DNA of 62,063 nucleotides from Bacteroidales bacterium (GTDB lineage Bacteria; Bacteroidota; Bacteroidia; Bacteroidales; Bacteroidaceae). The stretch covers positions 1 through 62,063 of the forward strand of contig JALFUO010000008.1 in the NCBI GenBank assembly GCA_022784065.1, written 5' to 3'. The position numbers and the translations under genes were made by a program. Below are positions 51,035-62,063 of this stretch, in pieces (position 1 is the first letter of the stretch; each line of letters begins with the position of its first letter). The notes below the pieces were generated by a model, which worked only from the letters and a program-made list of their open reading frames with translations, was not told where the DNA came from and searched no databases.

Positions 51035-51577
51035 ATGGCAACTAAAATCAGATTGCAGCGCCACGGTCGCAAGGATTATGCTTTCTATAGCATTGTAATC
51101 GCCGACGCTCGCGCACCACGTGATGGTAGATTTACTGAAAAATTGGGTACGTACAATCCCAACACTAACCCTGCCACAGTAGATTTGAATTTTGAACGCG
51201 CCCTTTATTGGGTAGAGTGCGGCGCACAGCCCACCGACACCGTTCGCAACATCCTTTCCCGCGAAGGCGTGATGCTGATGAAGCACCTCCGTGGCGGCGT
51301 TCGCAAGGGCGCTTTCGACGAGGCCGCAGCACAGGCTAAGTTCGAGGAATGGAAGAAAGCCAAGGACAACAAGGCTGTAAAGGCTGCCAACGAAGTAGCT
51401 GCCGCTAAGAAAGCCGCTGCTGCCGAGAAACTCGAAGCCGAAAAGAAGGTGAACGAGAAGATCGCCGAGAAAGTGGCTGAAAAGAAGGCCGCCGCTGCTG
51501 CCGCCAAGGCAGAAGCTGAAGCAGCTGCCGCTGCCGAAGCTGCCGGTGCAGAAGCCGAAGCTCCCGCTGAGGCATAA
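51035..51577 (+). CDS. rpsP: Ribosomal protein bS16 with long C-terminal extension
   Basis: bS16 is a small-subunit protein needed for 30S assembly. The first 85 residues or so are the conserved fold ([20 protein letters not shown], then [20 protein letters not shown]). The remaining residues, from about 110 to 180, are a low-complexity helix of Ala, Lys and Glu ending PAEA. Such tails are typical of this phylum's S16 but their role is unknown. A terminator follows at once, so it is a single-gene unit with a strong promoter. Confidence 0.95.
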   Translation: MATKIRLQRHGRKDYAFYSIVIADARAPRDGRFTEKLGTYNPNTNPATVDLNFERALYWVECGAQPTDTVRNILSREGVMLMKHLRGGVRKGAFDEAAAQAKFEEWKKAKDNKAVKAANEVAAAKKAAAAEKLEAEKKVNEKIAEKVAEKKAAAAAAKAEAEAAAAAEAAGAEAEAPAEA

Positions 51578-51607
51578 GCCCGCGAAGCAAATCTTTTTGC
51601 AAAAACT

Positions 51608-51641
51608 AAAAAGGGCATGTCTTACCAGGCATGCCTTTTTT
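51608..51641 (+). terminator. Terminator after rpsP
   Basis: AAAAAGGGCATG (51608-51619) pairs with CATGCCTTTTTT (51630-51641) with one mismatch. Confidence 0.75.
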
Positions 51642-51679
51642 AGACCCGAAAACTTGTATTAACACGTTAGGTCTCACGA

Positions 51680-51772
51680 GTAGGGGCGTTTTGCAAAACG
51701 CCCGCCTTGTACGTTGCAGGGCCTAACTATTGCAGGCATTCGTTTTCCGGGCGTTTTGCAAAACGCCCCTAC
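51680..51772. repeat. 93-bp palindrome-ended element, copy 3
   Basis: Both ends are GGGGCGTTTTGCAAAACG in inverted orientation. The interior is less like the other two copies but keeps GCCTTGTACGTTGCAGG at the same place. The left flank AGGTCTCACGA is shared with the copy at 29081. It fills the upstream region of thiE. Confidence 0.85.
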
Positions 51773-51801
51773 TTTCCAACTCGTTTACTTGTTTACTTTT
51801 C

Positions 51802-52422
51802 ATGGTACCCGTTCAATTTATCACGCACGCCACTTCCCGTTACTCTTATGCCGACGGCGCAAAGCTTGCCCTGCGCGGCGGTTGCCGCTGGATTCAGCTG
51901 CGCATGAAGGAAGCCGGCGATGCCGAGGCCGAAGCAACCGCGCTCGAAGTGCAGGCCCTGTGCAAGGAGCACGGCGCAACCTTTATTATAGACGACCGCG
52001 TGGAACTCGCCAAAAAGCTCAATGCCGACGGTGTGCACCTCGGCAAGAACGATATGCCCGTTGCCGAGGCGCGGCAGTTGCTCGGCCAGGAGTTTATCAT
52101 AGGCGGCACAGCCAACACCCTCGACGACGTGCTGGCCTTGAAGCGTGCCGGTGCCGACTACGTAGGCGTCGGTCCTTACAAGTTTACCGAAACGAAGCAG
52201 AACCTTGCGCCCATTCTCGGCCTCGGCGGATACGCAGCCATCGTGAAGGGACTGCGAGAAACCGGGGTGCGCATCCCGCTCTGCGCCATTGGCGGCATAC
52301 GCCTCGCCGATGTGCCCGCCCTGCTCGATGCCGGCGTTAGCGGGATTGCCATCAGCAGCGCGATACTCGGGGCAGACAATCCAGAAGAAATGATGCGCCG
52401 GTTTCTCGAAGCTGATAGATAG
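51802..52422 (+). CDS. thiE: Thiamine-phosphate synthase
   Basis: ThiE couples HMP-PP with thiazole phosphate. The 206-residue TIM barrel has WIQLRMKEA (30-38), FIIDDRVELA, GVHLGKNDMP, GGTANTLDD and GVGPYKFTETK, all family motifs, plus CAIGGI for phosphate binding. I start at 51802; the frame reaches back to 51730, inside the repeat element, without conserved sequence. The repeat leaves only 29 bases for a promoter of its own. It is followed by a long hairpin and thiC. No TPP riboswitch is visible. Confidence 0.93.
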   Translation: MVPVQFITHATSRYSYADGAKLALRGGCRWIQLRMKEAGDAEAEATALEVQALCKEHGATFIIDDRVELAKKLNADGVHLGKNDMPVAEARQLLGQEFIIGGTANTLDDVLALKRAGADYVGVGPYKFTETKQNLAPILGLGGYAAIVKGLRETGVRIPLCAIGGIRLADVPALLDAGVSGIAISSAILGADNPEEMMRRFLEADR

Positions 52423-52435
52423 AAAAATCTTTTTA

Positions 52436-52548
52436 TAGTAGACGAGTGAACAAGTAAACAAGTAAACGAGACAAGACGCTTCTATTAATATTGTATTTGC
52501 ACGACATTTCTGTCTTGTTTACTTGTTTACTCGTTTACTCGTCTACTA
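52436..52548. repeat. Long hairpin of GTAGACGAG/GTAAACAAG words, copy 2
   Basis: A 38-base left arm (52436-52473, TAGTAGACGAGTGAACAAG...) pairs with the right arm (52511-52548) with about three mismatches. It has the same structure as the element between panC and panD. It fills the gap between thiE and thiC. Confidence 0.85.
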
Positions 52549-52549
52549 A

Positions 52550-54277
<1,728 letters not shown>

Positions 54278-54298
54278 AAACTATTGAGATAATATGAA

Positions 54299-54326
54299 AA
54301 AAAGGGACGCACGCGCGTCCCTTTTT
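54299..54326. terminator. Bidirectional terminator between thiC and atpG
   Basis: AAAAAGGGACGC (54299-54310) pairs perfectly with GCGTCCCTTTTT (54315-54326) between convergent genes. Confidence 0.85.
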
Positions 54327-54348
54327 GCATATCAGAATGTTCAGTGCT

Positions 54349-55236
54349 TTACTGCATGCTGCCGCCGACAATATCGAGCAGTTCGGTGGTAATGGCCTGC
54401 TGGCGCGTCTTGTTGTACGTCAGCGTCAGCTCGCGCAAGAGTTCATCGGCGTTATCGGTTGCAATCTGCATGGCAATCACGCGGGCGGCGTGCTCGCTGG
54501 CAAGGCTGTCCAAAAGCGCGGTGTAGAGCTTTAAGTAAAGGGCCTTGGGAATGAGCTGCAAGACGATTTGCTCCTTTGAAGGCTCAACGATAAAGTCGAG
54601 CTTCTTGCCGCCGTGCTTTTTCTCGGCCGCCTCGCCCGTTGCCGTGGCGTCGATTGAGATGGGCAGCAAAGTTTCCTGCGTGATGACTTGCGAGGCCGAA
54701 GAACGGAAGTGATGGTAAATCAATTCCACGCGATCTACTTCGCAGTCTACGAACTTTTGCATCAGTTCTGCCGCCACCTTTGCGGCGGGAGCGTAAGCGG
54801 GATGGTCGAGCAACGCGCCGCAGTCCTGCGCATCGGTCCAGCCGGCCTTGCGCACAGCCTCCAAAGCCTTTTTGCCGAAAGCCACTACCTGCGACACCTC
54901 CACGCCTTCCTTGCGGTAGGCTTCCACTTTCTTATTGAACGCCTTGATGATGTTGGCATTGAAGCCGCCGCATAGCGAGGAATTGGAAGTGTAAACCACA
55001 AGCGCGACACGCTGCACGGGGCGCACGGCTGCATAAGGCGAAGGCAACTCGCCTTCCATGCTCTGCACAAACGTGCCCATTATCTTATTGAGCAGCGTTT
55101 CGTAAGGCCGCATGCTCTCAATAGACTGCTGGGCTTTGTGGAGTTTGGAAGAAGCCACCATCTTCATGGCACTCGTGATTTTTCGGGTGCTGTTGACTGA
55201 AGCGATGCGCGTTTTGACTTCTTTAAGTGAGGCCAT
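54349..55236 (-). CDS. atpG: ATP synthase gamma subunit
   Basis: The gamma subunit is the central rotor shaft of F1. The 295-residue protein has the N-terminal helix MASLKEVKTRIASVNSTRKI and the conserved C-terminal helix ELTLTYNKTRQQAITTELLD, which run up the alpha/beta ring. It is last in the cluster, 6 bases after atpA, and followed by a terminator. Confidence 0.96.
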   Translation of the reverse strand: MASLKEVKTRIASVNSTRKITSAMKMVASSKLHKAQQSIESMRPYETLLNKIMGTFVQSMEGELPSPYAAVRPVQRVALVVYTSNSSLCGGFNANIIKAFNKKVEAYRKEGVEVSQVVAFGKKALEAVRKAGWTDAQDCGALLDHPAYAPAAKVAAELMQKFVDCEVDRVELIYHHFRSSASQVITQETLLPISIDATATGEAAEKKHGGKKLDFIVEPSKEQIVLQLIPKALYLKLYTALLDSLASEHAARVIAMQIATDNADELLRELTLTYNKTRQQAITTELLDIVGGSMQ

Positions 55237-55242
55237 GACTGA

Positions 55243-56829
55243 TTACTTTTTGTATTGTCCGGCGAGTTCTGCCGCAACTTCTTTGATTTCTGCGCAGATT
55301 TCGTCGTTGATGATACCGGCAGAGAGTTTGTCGAGCACTGTCTCGGCGTGGCGCGTACGGAGCACGGTCAAGAAATTATCTTGGAAATTGCGCACTTCTT
55401 CGAGGGGCACGTCGCGCAGCAGGCCTTGCGTGCCGCAATAAAGTATGGCAACTTGTTCGCCTACGGGCATCGGGCTGTATTGCGCCTGTATGAGCAGCTG
55501 GTTGTTCTTGCGTCCGCGGTCGATGGTCATTGCTGTCACAGAGTCCATATCGGAAGAGAACTTGGCGAATGCTTCAAGCTCGCGATACTGTGCCTGGTCG
55601 ATTTTCAGCGTACCTGCCACCTTTTTCATACTCTTGATTTGCGCGGCACCGCCTACGCGGCTCACGGAGATACCTACGTCGATAGCGGGACGGAAACCTT
55701 GGTTGAAGAGGTCGGTCACAAGGTAAATCTGACCGTCGGTGATAGAAATCACGTTTGTCGGGATATAGGCGGAAACGTCGCCGGCCTGCGTTTCGATAAT
55801 CGGCAGAGCGGTGAGCGAGCCGCCGCCCTTGACGTGGCCTTTCAGGCTTGCGGGCAAATCGTTCATGGCTTGCGCCACCTCGTCCTGATTATTGATTTTA
55901 GCAGCACGCTCCAAAAGGCGCGAGTGGAGGTAGAACACGTCGCCGGGATAGGCTTCGCGGCCAGAGGGACGGCGAAGGATAAGCGATACCTCGCGGTAAG
56001 CGACAGCCTGCTTTGAAAGGTCATCGTAGACAACAAGGGCGTGCATACCGCGGTCGCGGAAGAACTCGCCGATTGCGGCACCGGCAAAAGGCGCGAAATA
56101 CTGCAAGGCGGCAGGTTCGGCAGCCGTTGCGCTCACCACAATGGTGTAAGGCATTGCGCCGGCTTCTTTGAGCGTATTCACGATGCTGGCAACGGTTGAC
56201 GCTTTCTGACCGATGGCAACGTAGATGCAATATACCGGGTCGCCGTTTTCGTAGCCGGCTTTCTGGTTGATGATGGTATCGATCGCGATGGCCGTCTTAC
56301 CCGTCTGGCGGTCGCCGATAATCAGCTCGCGCTGCCCGCGGCCGATAGGAATCATCGAGTCAACGGCTTTAAGGCCCGTTTGGAGCGATTGGCTCACGGG
56401 TTGGCGGTAGATAACGCCCGGTGCCTTGCGGTCGAGCGGCATCAGGAACTTTTCGCCGGCAATGGGTGCGCCGCCGTCGAGCGGCTGGCCGAGCGGGTTG
56501 ATGACGCGTCCGAGCATATTTTCATTTACCTGAATGGAGGCAACGCGGCCTGTGCGCTTCACGCTCTGGCCTTCCTTGATACCCTCGGAGGGTCCCATGA
56601 GCACTACGCCGACGTTGTCTTCTTCCAAGTTCATGGCAACACCCATCACGCCGTTTTCAAACTCTACGAGTTCGTTTTCCGTGACATTGGTCAGCCCGTA
56701 AACGCGGGCAACGCCGTCGCCTATGGTAAGCACTACGCCGACTTCTTCAAATTTTACGTCGCTCGTGATGTCGCGCAACTGTTGCAGCAACACTTCAGAA
56801 ACTTCGCTGGGTTTGATTTTACTGGACAT
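55243..56829 (-). CDS. atpA: ATP synthase alpha subunit
   Basis: The alpha subunit forms the non-catalytic nucleotide sites of F1. Its 528 residues include Walker A GDRQTGKT (about 170-177) and the later [13 protein letters not shown] with the arginine that reaches into the beta site. Start [14 protein letters not shown] is of the usual type. It lies between atpH (33 bases) and atpG (6 bases). Confidence 0.97.
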   Translation of the reverse strand: MSSKIKPSEVSEVLLQQLRDITSDVKFEEVGVVLTIGDGVARVYGLTNVTENELVEFENGVMGVAMNLEEDNVGVVLMGPSEGIKEGQSVKRTGRVASIQVNENMLGRVINPLGQPLDGGAPIAGEKFLMPLDRKAPGVIYRQPVSQSLQTGLKAVDSMIPIGRGQRELIIGDRQTGKTAIAIDTIINQKAGYENGDPVYCIYVAIGQKASTVASIVNTLKEAGAMPYTIVVSATAAEPAALQYFAPFAGAAIGEFFRDRGMHALVVYDDLSKQAVAYREVSLILRRPSGREAYPGDVFYLHSRLLERAAKINNQDEVAQAMNDLPASLKGHVKGGGSLTALPIIETQAGDVSAYIPTNVISITDGQIYLVTDLFNQGFRPAIDVGISVSRVGGAAQIKSMKKVAGTLKIDQAQYRELEAFAKFSSDMDSVTAMTIDRGRKNNQLLIQAQYSPMPVGEQVAILYCGTQGLLRDVPLEEVRNFQDNFLTVLRTRHAETVLDKLSAGIINDEICAEIKEVAAELAGQYKK

Positions 56830-56862
56830 AATAATAATGTGTGTGATAAAACTCGGCGGCGT

Positions 56863-57405
56863 TTATCCGGCGAGTTCTCTTTTCATTTTTTGTAACTGCG
56901 TTTTCACGCTTGCATCAAGGCGATACGTATCGTATTGCAGCACGAAGCCGCCGAGCAACTCCTTGTCTTCCTTCACGGAGAAGTCTACGCGGCAGTCCGT
57001 TCTCTTTTCAACGATGGAGCGCAGGCGTTCCGTAAGTTCGGGCGTAAGGCTGACGGGCACGGTGAGACTGCCTTCGATAATGTGCCTTTCGCGGCGATAG
57101 AGCGTGCCGTAACTGCGAGCGATGAGCTGCATCATGTCGGCCCTGCCCTTCGTCACCACGAGGTGAATGAAGCGGCGGGTCGTTGCCGTGAGGTCTTTTT
57201 CAGCCCCTGCGGCGGTGGCAAGAAGCTGTTCGCGCTGCGCATCGGTGAGCACGGGGTTGAGGAGCGCGTGCTGCAAGGCTTCCACCTTGGCGAAGGCGGC
57301 GGTGACGTTGCCCATCTCCGCATACACGCGTTCTTCTTCCTTGTGTTCGGCTGCGAACTTCAAGAGCGCTTTGGCATATCGCATTGAAATGATGCCAAGA
57401 TCCAT
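56863..57405 (-). CDS. atpH: ATP synthase delta subunit
   Basis: The delta subunit joins F1 to the peripheral stalk. The 180-residue protein has the N-terminal helical domain (ISMRYAKALLKFA) and the C-terminal domain motif GGFVLQYDTYRLDASVKTQL. It lies 25 bases after atpF. Confidence 0.93.
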   Translation of the reverse strand: MDLGIISMRYAKALLKFAAEHKEEERVYAEMGNVTAAFAKVEALQHALLNPVLTDAQREQLLATAAGAEKDLTATTRRFIHLVVTKGRADMMQLIARSYGTLYRRERHIIEGSLTVPVSLTPELTERLRSIVEKRTDCRVDFSVKEDKELLGGFVLQYDTYRLDASVKTQLQKMKRELAG

Positions 57406-57430
57406 ACGTAATTTCTTTTAATTAATTGCC

Positions 57431-57946
57431 TTATTCAGCCTTGGCGACATCGGCAAGCAGTTTTTCGATGAGCTGCTGCTGGTTCTTGTCGTCCGAGAGT
57501 TTTTCGTGCAGCACTTTTTCTGCAATCTGCACAGACAGTTCGGCCACGGTCTGACGGATATCGCGCAGTGCGTTTTCCTTTTCCGCGTCGATTTGCCTTT
57601 TGGCTTCTTCAAGAAGTTTTGCGCCTTCTTGTTCTGCCTTATTGCGTGCTTCTCGCACGATGCCGTCGCCGGTAGCCTTGGCTTCCTTGATGATTTCGGC
57701 CTGTTTCTCGCGCGCTTCCTGCAAGAGCCTTTCGCTTTCCTGTCGGATTCCTGAAAGTTTCTCGTTGGCTTCGCGTGCCTTTTCGAGCGATTCGTCGATG
57801 TAGGCTTTTCTTTCCTCCACCATGTTTACGATGACGGAGAAGCCGTATTTCTTCAAGAGGAAGAACACGATGAGAAAGGCCAGCAGCATCCAAAACAGCA
57901 AGCCGAGGTCGGGCGTTAAGATGGATGGCAGGTTGATTGACTGCAT
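57431..57946 (-). CDS. atpF: ATP synthase b subunit
   Basis: The b subunit is the peripheral stalk. The 171-residue chain has one N-terminal membrane helix (about 12-30, LGLLFWMLLAFLIVFFLL), then a long charged coiled coil rich in Glu, Lys and Ala to the end. There is a single b gene, so the stalk is likely a homodimer. Confidence 0.93.
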   Translation of the reverse strand: MQSINLPSILTPDLGLLFWMLLAFLIVFFLLKKYGFSVIVNMVEERKAYIDESLEKAREANEKLSGIRQESERLLQEAREKQAEIIKEAKATGDGIVREARNKAEQEGAKLLEEAKRQIDAEKENALRDIRQTVAELSVQIAEKVLHEKLSDDKNQQQLIEKLLADVAKAE

Positions 57947-58019
57947 AGTTTTGAGTTAATTATGCGGGTAAACGCACCGCCGCGCGGTCCGTTTGCCCAA
58001 GAGGCTTATATGCCTTTGA

Positions 58020-58265
58020 TTAGATGAAGAGACAGAGGAGGCAGACGATAACTGCGAAGAGGGCAACGCCTTCCACGAGGGCAGCCACGATAATCATGTT
58101 GGTACGGATGTCGCCGGTGCTTTCGGGCTGGCGGGCAATGGCTTCCATTGCAGAGCTACCGATTTTACCGATGCCGAGGCCTGCGCCGATGGCTGCAACG
58201 CCTGCTCCGAGACTGATACCGAGTTTTGCAATTCCTGCTGCTTCTAAAAGGGCTAAGAGTAACAT
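58020..58265 (-). CDS. atpE: ATP synthase c subunit
   Basis: The c subunit forms the membrane rotor ring. Its 81 residues make two helices with the loop ARQPE (44-48). The ion-binding acid is Glu65 in AALVEGVALF. The Gln and Ser/Thr partners of sodium-type rings are absent (Glu65 is followed by Gly, and helix 1 has no Gln), so a proton ring is most likely. That inference rests on these residues only. Confidence 0.95.
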   Translation of the reverse strand: MLLLALLEAAGIAKLGISLGAGVAAIGAGLGIGKIGSSAMEAIARQPESTGDIRTNMIIVAALVEGVALFAVIVCLLCLFI

Positions 58266-58323
58266 AGTTGTTGATGGTTTTAAGTTGTGAATATTTATTG
58301 TTGAATGCTTTAAGATTGTATTT

Positions 58324-59385
58324 TTAAGAATGATGCTCTTCGGGCAATGCCAATCCGATGAATACGGCGCTGAGCATCGTGAACACGTAAGCCTGGATAA
58401 ACGCTACGAGCAGTTCGAGGCAGTTCATGAAAATCATGAGCGCAAAGCTGACCACCGTGAGCGGCGTGCCGATGAGCGCGCCGAGCTGGCAGGTGATGAA
58501 GATGATGCAGGTGAGGGAAAGGATAATGGCGTGCCCGCCCATGATATTGGCAAAGAGACGCACCATCAGGGCAAAAGGCTTGGTGAAGATGCCGAAGAGT
58601 TCGATGACAGGCATCATCGGCACGGGCACTTTGAGCCAAGCAGGTACGGGCGGCCAGAATATTTCTTTCCAATATTCGCGGTTGCCCGAGAAATTCACCA
58701 CGAGCATCGTGGCCAAGGCGAGGAAGAACGTGATGTTGATGTTGCCCGTCACGTTCGCGCCGCCGGGGAAGATGGGAATCAGCCCGAGGAGGTTCGTGGT
58801 GAAGATGAAGAAGAAGGCGGTGAGGAGATAGGGCGCAAAGCGCTTGTAATGCTTCTCGCCCACGCTGGGCTTGATGAGGTCGTCGTTGATCGACATCACG
58901 AACATCTCTATCAGTCCCACGAAGCCTTTCGGCGCGGCACTGTCGCTCTTGCGCTTGCGGTACCAGCGTGCCGAACCGATGAAGATTACGAGCATCAGGG
59001 CAGCGGCAATCCATATTTGCAGCACGTTCTTGGTGATGGAGAAGTCCCACGGACGCACCGAAGTGCCGTCGGGCAAGAGTTCGTAAATTTTGCCATTGGC
59101 TTCTTCGTTGAGATAAAAGCCTTCGTAGATGCCGTCGGGCGCATGGTGGAAGCGGGCGGAGCTGAACACGTGCCAGCCGCTCTCCTCGCCTTTCACGATT
59201 ACGGGCAGGGGAATGGAGACATGATGCCCGTTCCACGTGGTGATGTGCCATTCGTAGGCATCGCTCATATGCCCGAGCACGATTTCCTTCACGTCTACCG
59301 GCTCATCTTTCTGCTCGGATGCCGTGGCGGCCGTGGCAAAGGCCGTGCAAATGAAAAATAGGAGGATGTATCTCAAAAGTTTCAT
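58324..59385 (-). CDS. atpB: ATP synthase a subunit, with extended periplasmic N-terminus
   Basis: The a subunit forms the ion half-channels beside the c ring. The 353-residue protein is longer than the usual 240-270. It starts with a signal peptide (about 1-22, MKLLRYILLFFICTAFATA) and about 110 extra residues before the first channel helix. The C-terminal part has the conserved arginine region (MVRLFANIMGGHAIILSL). The long N-terminus is seen in other members of this phylum and would sit in the periplasm. Confidence 0.93.
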   Translation of the reverse strand: MKLLRYILLFFICTAFATAATASEQKDEPVDVKEIVLGHMSDAYEWHITTWNGHHVSIPLPVIVKGEESGWHVFSSARFHHAPDGIYEGFYLNEEANGKIYELLPDGTSVRPWDFSITKNVLQIWIAAALMLVIFIGSARWYRKRKSDSAAPKGFVGLIEMFVMSINDDLIKPSVGEKHYKRFAPYLLTAFFFIFTTNLLGLIPIFPGGANVTGNINITFFLALATMLVVNFSGNREYWKEIFWPPVPAWLKVPVPMMPVIELFGIFTKPFALMVRLFANIMGGHAIILSLTCIIFITCQLGALIGTPLTVVSFALMIFMNCLELLVAFIQAYVFTMLSAVFIGLALPEEHHS

Positions 59386-59398
59386 TGGTACATATATA

Positions 59399-59806
59399 TT
59401 ATTGTATGGTGGTCTTTCCTTTCTGCTCGCCTTTCACGCAAAAGATGCTCGAGAGCACCACGGTGATGATGTAGCAGACAAAGAGGTTGACGGCGAAGAG
59501 GACGATGTTGGTGCGTATGGCCAGCGCATAGGCGAGTAGCATGACTATGGCAAGCAGGAGGCGCAGCATTTTGGAAAGGAGATAGAACCCCGTAACGCCT
59601 TTGCCGCCTTTCGCCCGCCGCAGATAGCGCAGCGCGTATTGCTCGAGGAGCATCGTGGCGAAGAACACGGCAGCCAGCACGCTTATGGGCAATGCCTGCT
59701 GCAAGGCGGCGCGTCCCACAATCCACGTTTCGCCGAAGAGGAGGATCGGACCTGCGATGAGCAGCGCCATAGCCGCAATGAACGTATGCTTTGCAAGCGT
59801 GCTCAT
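59399..59806 (-). CDS. Small membrane protein of the ATP synthase cluster, AtpI-like position
   Basis: The 135-residue protein has four hydrophobic helices and a charged loop (RRAKGGKGVTG) between the second and third. It occupies the place of atpI in the cluster, between atpC and atpB. AtpI-type proteins help assemble the c ring and bring in magnesium, but sequence similarity here is not clear. I start at MSTLAKHTF (59806); the frame extends to 59899 without sense. It overlaps the atpC stop by four bases and is 13 bases before atpB. Confidence 0.7.
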   Translation of the reverse strand: MSTLAKHTFIAAMALLIAGPILLFGETWIVGRAALQQALPISVLAAVFFATMLLEQYALRYLRRAKGGKGVTGFYLLSKMLRLLLAIVMLLAYALAIRTNIVLFAVNLFVCYIITVVLSSIFCVKGEQKGKTTIQ

Positions 59807-60042
59807 TCTGCGGCCTCCACGCAAACGGATACCACGTCTTGGGCCACTTCCACGAAGCCGCCTTTCACGGCAAGGGTGAACGGCTCTGCGCCGCTGCATG
59901 CCACTTCGCCGGCAGAGAGCGTAGAGATGATGGGCGCGTGGCCTTTGAGGATTTCAAAGCGGCCTTTCTCGCCAGGTACTTTCACACCGTCGGTCTCGCC
60001 CTTGAAAAGGACGCGCTCGGGCGATACTATTGTTACTTTCAT
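59803..60042 (-). CDS. atpC: ATP synthase epsilon subunit
   Basis: Epsilon is a rotor subunit that can inhibit ATP hydrolysis. The protein of 79 residues starts MKVTIVSPERV and has EILKGHAPIIS and LAVKGGFVEV. It contains only the beta-sandwich; the C-terminal pair of helices present in longer epsilons is missing, so the usual inhibitory extension is absent. The longer frame to 60081 adds 13 residues without conserved sequence. It lies 110 bases after atpD, with a repeat relic between. Confidence 0.9.
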   Translation of the reverse strand: MKVTIVSPERVLFKGETDGVKVPGEKGRFEILKGHAPIISTLSAGEVACSGAEPFTLAVKGGFVEVAQDVVSVCVEAAE

Positions 60043-60050
60043 GTTGTTCT

Positions 60051-60130
60051 TAGGTCTTTGGGGCAGGCGTGCATTTTGCACCGCAGTAATAACGTTTGGG
60101 GGGGGCGGGCGTTTTACAAAACGCCCCTAC
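60051..60130. repeat. Degenerate copy of the 93-bp element between atpD and atpC
   Basis: The right end GGGCGTTTTACAAAACGCCC (from 60107) matches the palindromic end of the other copies with one change. The left flank TAGGTCTTTGGGGCAGGCG resembles the left end after decay. A run of eight G residues (60098-60105) lies inside. Confidence 0.6.
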
Positions 60131-60151
60131 TCTGTTCTTACGGCTTCTGGC

Positions 60152-61717
<1,566 letters not shown>

Positions 61718-61793
61718 TTATTGTCAGACGTACTCAGCCCCATATAATATATAATGTGTATAAGATTTGAGGCTTTTCTTAGTGTTCCGACTG

Positions 61794-61801
61794 CAAAGAT
61801 A
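61794..61801 (-). promoter_or_regulatory. -7 promoter element for the ATP synthase operon
   Basis: On the minus strand this reads TATCTTTG followed by C, an exact match to TAnnTTTG, 104 bases before the atpD start. I see nothing else in the stretch between 61802 and the IS edge apart from a small CGGCTTTC/GAAAGCCG-type hairpin near 61900. Confidence 0.5.
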
Positions 61802-61933
61802 ATGATTTTGATATATGAAAGACGCAACTTTGGAGACAAAAAATCCGTATAAAGTAAAAAAAACTACTTTCGGCGCAAAACTATGCGTCGTTACGCGCGG
61901 ACGGCCTTTCACGGAAAGCCGCATGTCTTATAC

Positions 61934-62063
61934 TGATATAGGTAGACACATTTAGTTTCCATTATAATCCCAAAACACTACTAAATGAGTCGTAAAAATC
62001 AGAAGTACAGCGAATCGTTCAAGTTATCAGTTCTTCGTGAGTACTATGCATGTGGCATGAGCA
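61934..62063 (+). mobile_element. Left end of an IS3-type insertion sequence (runs off the window)
   Basis: A transposase start lies at 61985. The likely left end is about TGATATAGGTAGACACATTT at 61934, but the right end is outside the window, so the terminal repeat cannot be confirmed. Confidence 0.5.
61985..62063 (+). CDS. IS3-type transposase OrfA, 5' part only
   Basis: The first 26 residues read MSRKNQKYSESFKLSVLREY, followed by YACGM. The KYSESFKLSVLREY pattern is typical of the helix-turn-helix start of IS3-family OrfA proteins, which bind the element ends. The rest is beyond the window. Divergent from atpD. Confidence 0.7.
   Translation, partial: MSRKNQKYSESFKLSVLREYYACGMS

Overview
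The window looks like a chromosomal segment from a member of the order Bacteroidales, probably close to Prevotella. The reasons are: the -7 promoter element TAnnTTTG upstream of several genes, few Shine-Dalgarno sites, a fused NfnA-NfnB protein, a PPi-dependent phosphofructokinase, a DUF4270 lipoprotein next to a short GT5 glycogen-synthase-like gene, an S16 protein with a long Ala/Lys/Glu tail, and the ATP synthase gene order atpD-C-(I-like)-B-E-F-H-A-G. Coding sequence is GC-rich and intergenic DNA is AT-rich. Most of the window is core metabolism and information processing; the unusual content is concentrated in the intergenic DNA.

Layout. 1-1113: a duplicated module of tiny ORFs and hairpins beside an initiator tRNA. 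1.3-6.8 kb (minus): purT, a small ORF, a membrane-anchored GH25 muramidase, PPi-phosphofructokinase and a nucleoside permease. 6.9-9.0 kb: an AT-rich type II restriction-modification pair closely resembling HaeIII (GGCC). 9.0-15 kb: ttcA, a DUF486 protein, the Nfn fusion and a sodium:solute symporter, separated by a 1-kb repeat-rich gap. 15.5-23.8 kb (plus): clpC, rfbC, lepA, an FtsE-type ATPase, lysC and lysA. 23.9-30.5 kb (minus): a GH5 glycanase, metH, smpB, a DUF4375 protein and a DEAD-box helicase. 30.6-32.6 kb: an IS remnant, five tRNAs and an unknown gene. 32.8-37.7 kb: nucleoside phosphorylase, a PD40 protein, then a LysM/binding-protein gene with an outer-membrane barrel gene. 38.2-44 kb: GH20 hexosaminidase, panD/panC, GT5-like and DUF4270 genes. 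44-54 kb: dnaE, thiD, a secreted alpha/beta hydrolase, rpsP, thiE and thiC. 54.3-61.7 kb (minus): the complete F-type ATP synthase cluster. The window ends inside an IS3-type transposase gene.

The genes form recognisable groups: lysC/lysA for lysine and diaminopimelate; panC/panD for beta-alanine and pantothenate; thiD/thiE/thiC for thiamine; smpB with ribosome-related lepA and rpsP; and the nine-gene ATP synthase cluster.

The least explained content is a set of intergenic DNA families: (i) a 93-bp element with GGGGCGTTTTGCAAAACG ends (three full copies and two relics); (ii) a long hairpin built from GTAGACGAG/GTAAACAAG words between pantothenate and thiamine genes; (iii) a 180-bp nested palindrome; (iv) a TGCCTTCCAGGCA unit occurring twice in opposite orientation and again as a 42-bp palindrome; and (v) arrays of short palindromes, of three different sequences, all spaced at exactly 21 bp. 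All function and family statements come from reading the sequence and from recalled family motifs. No database search was run.
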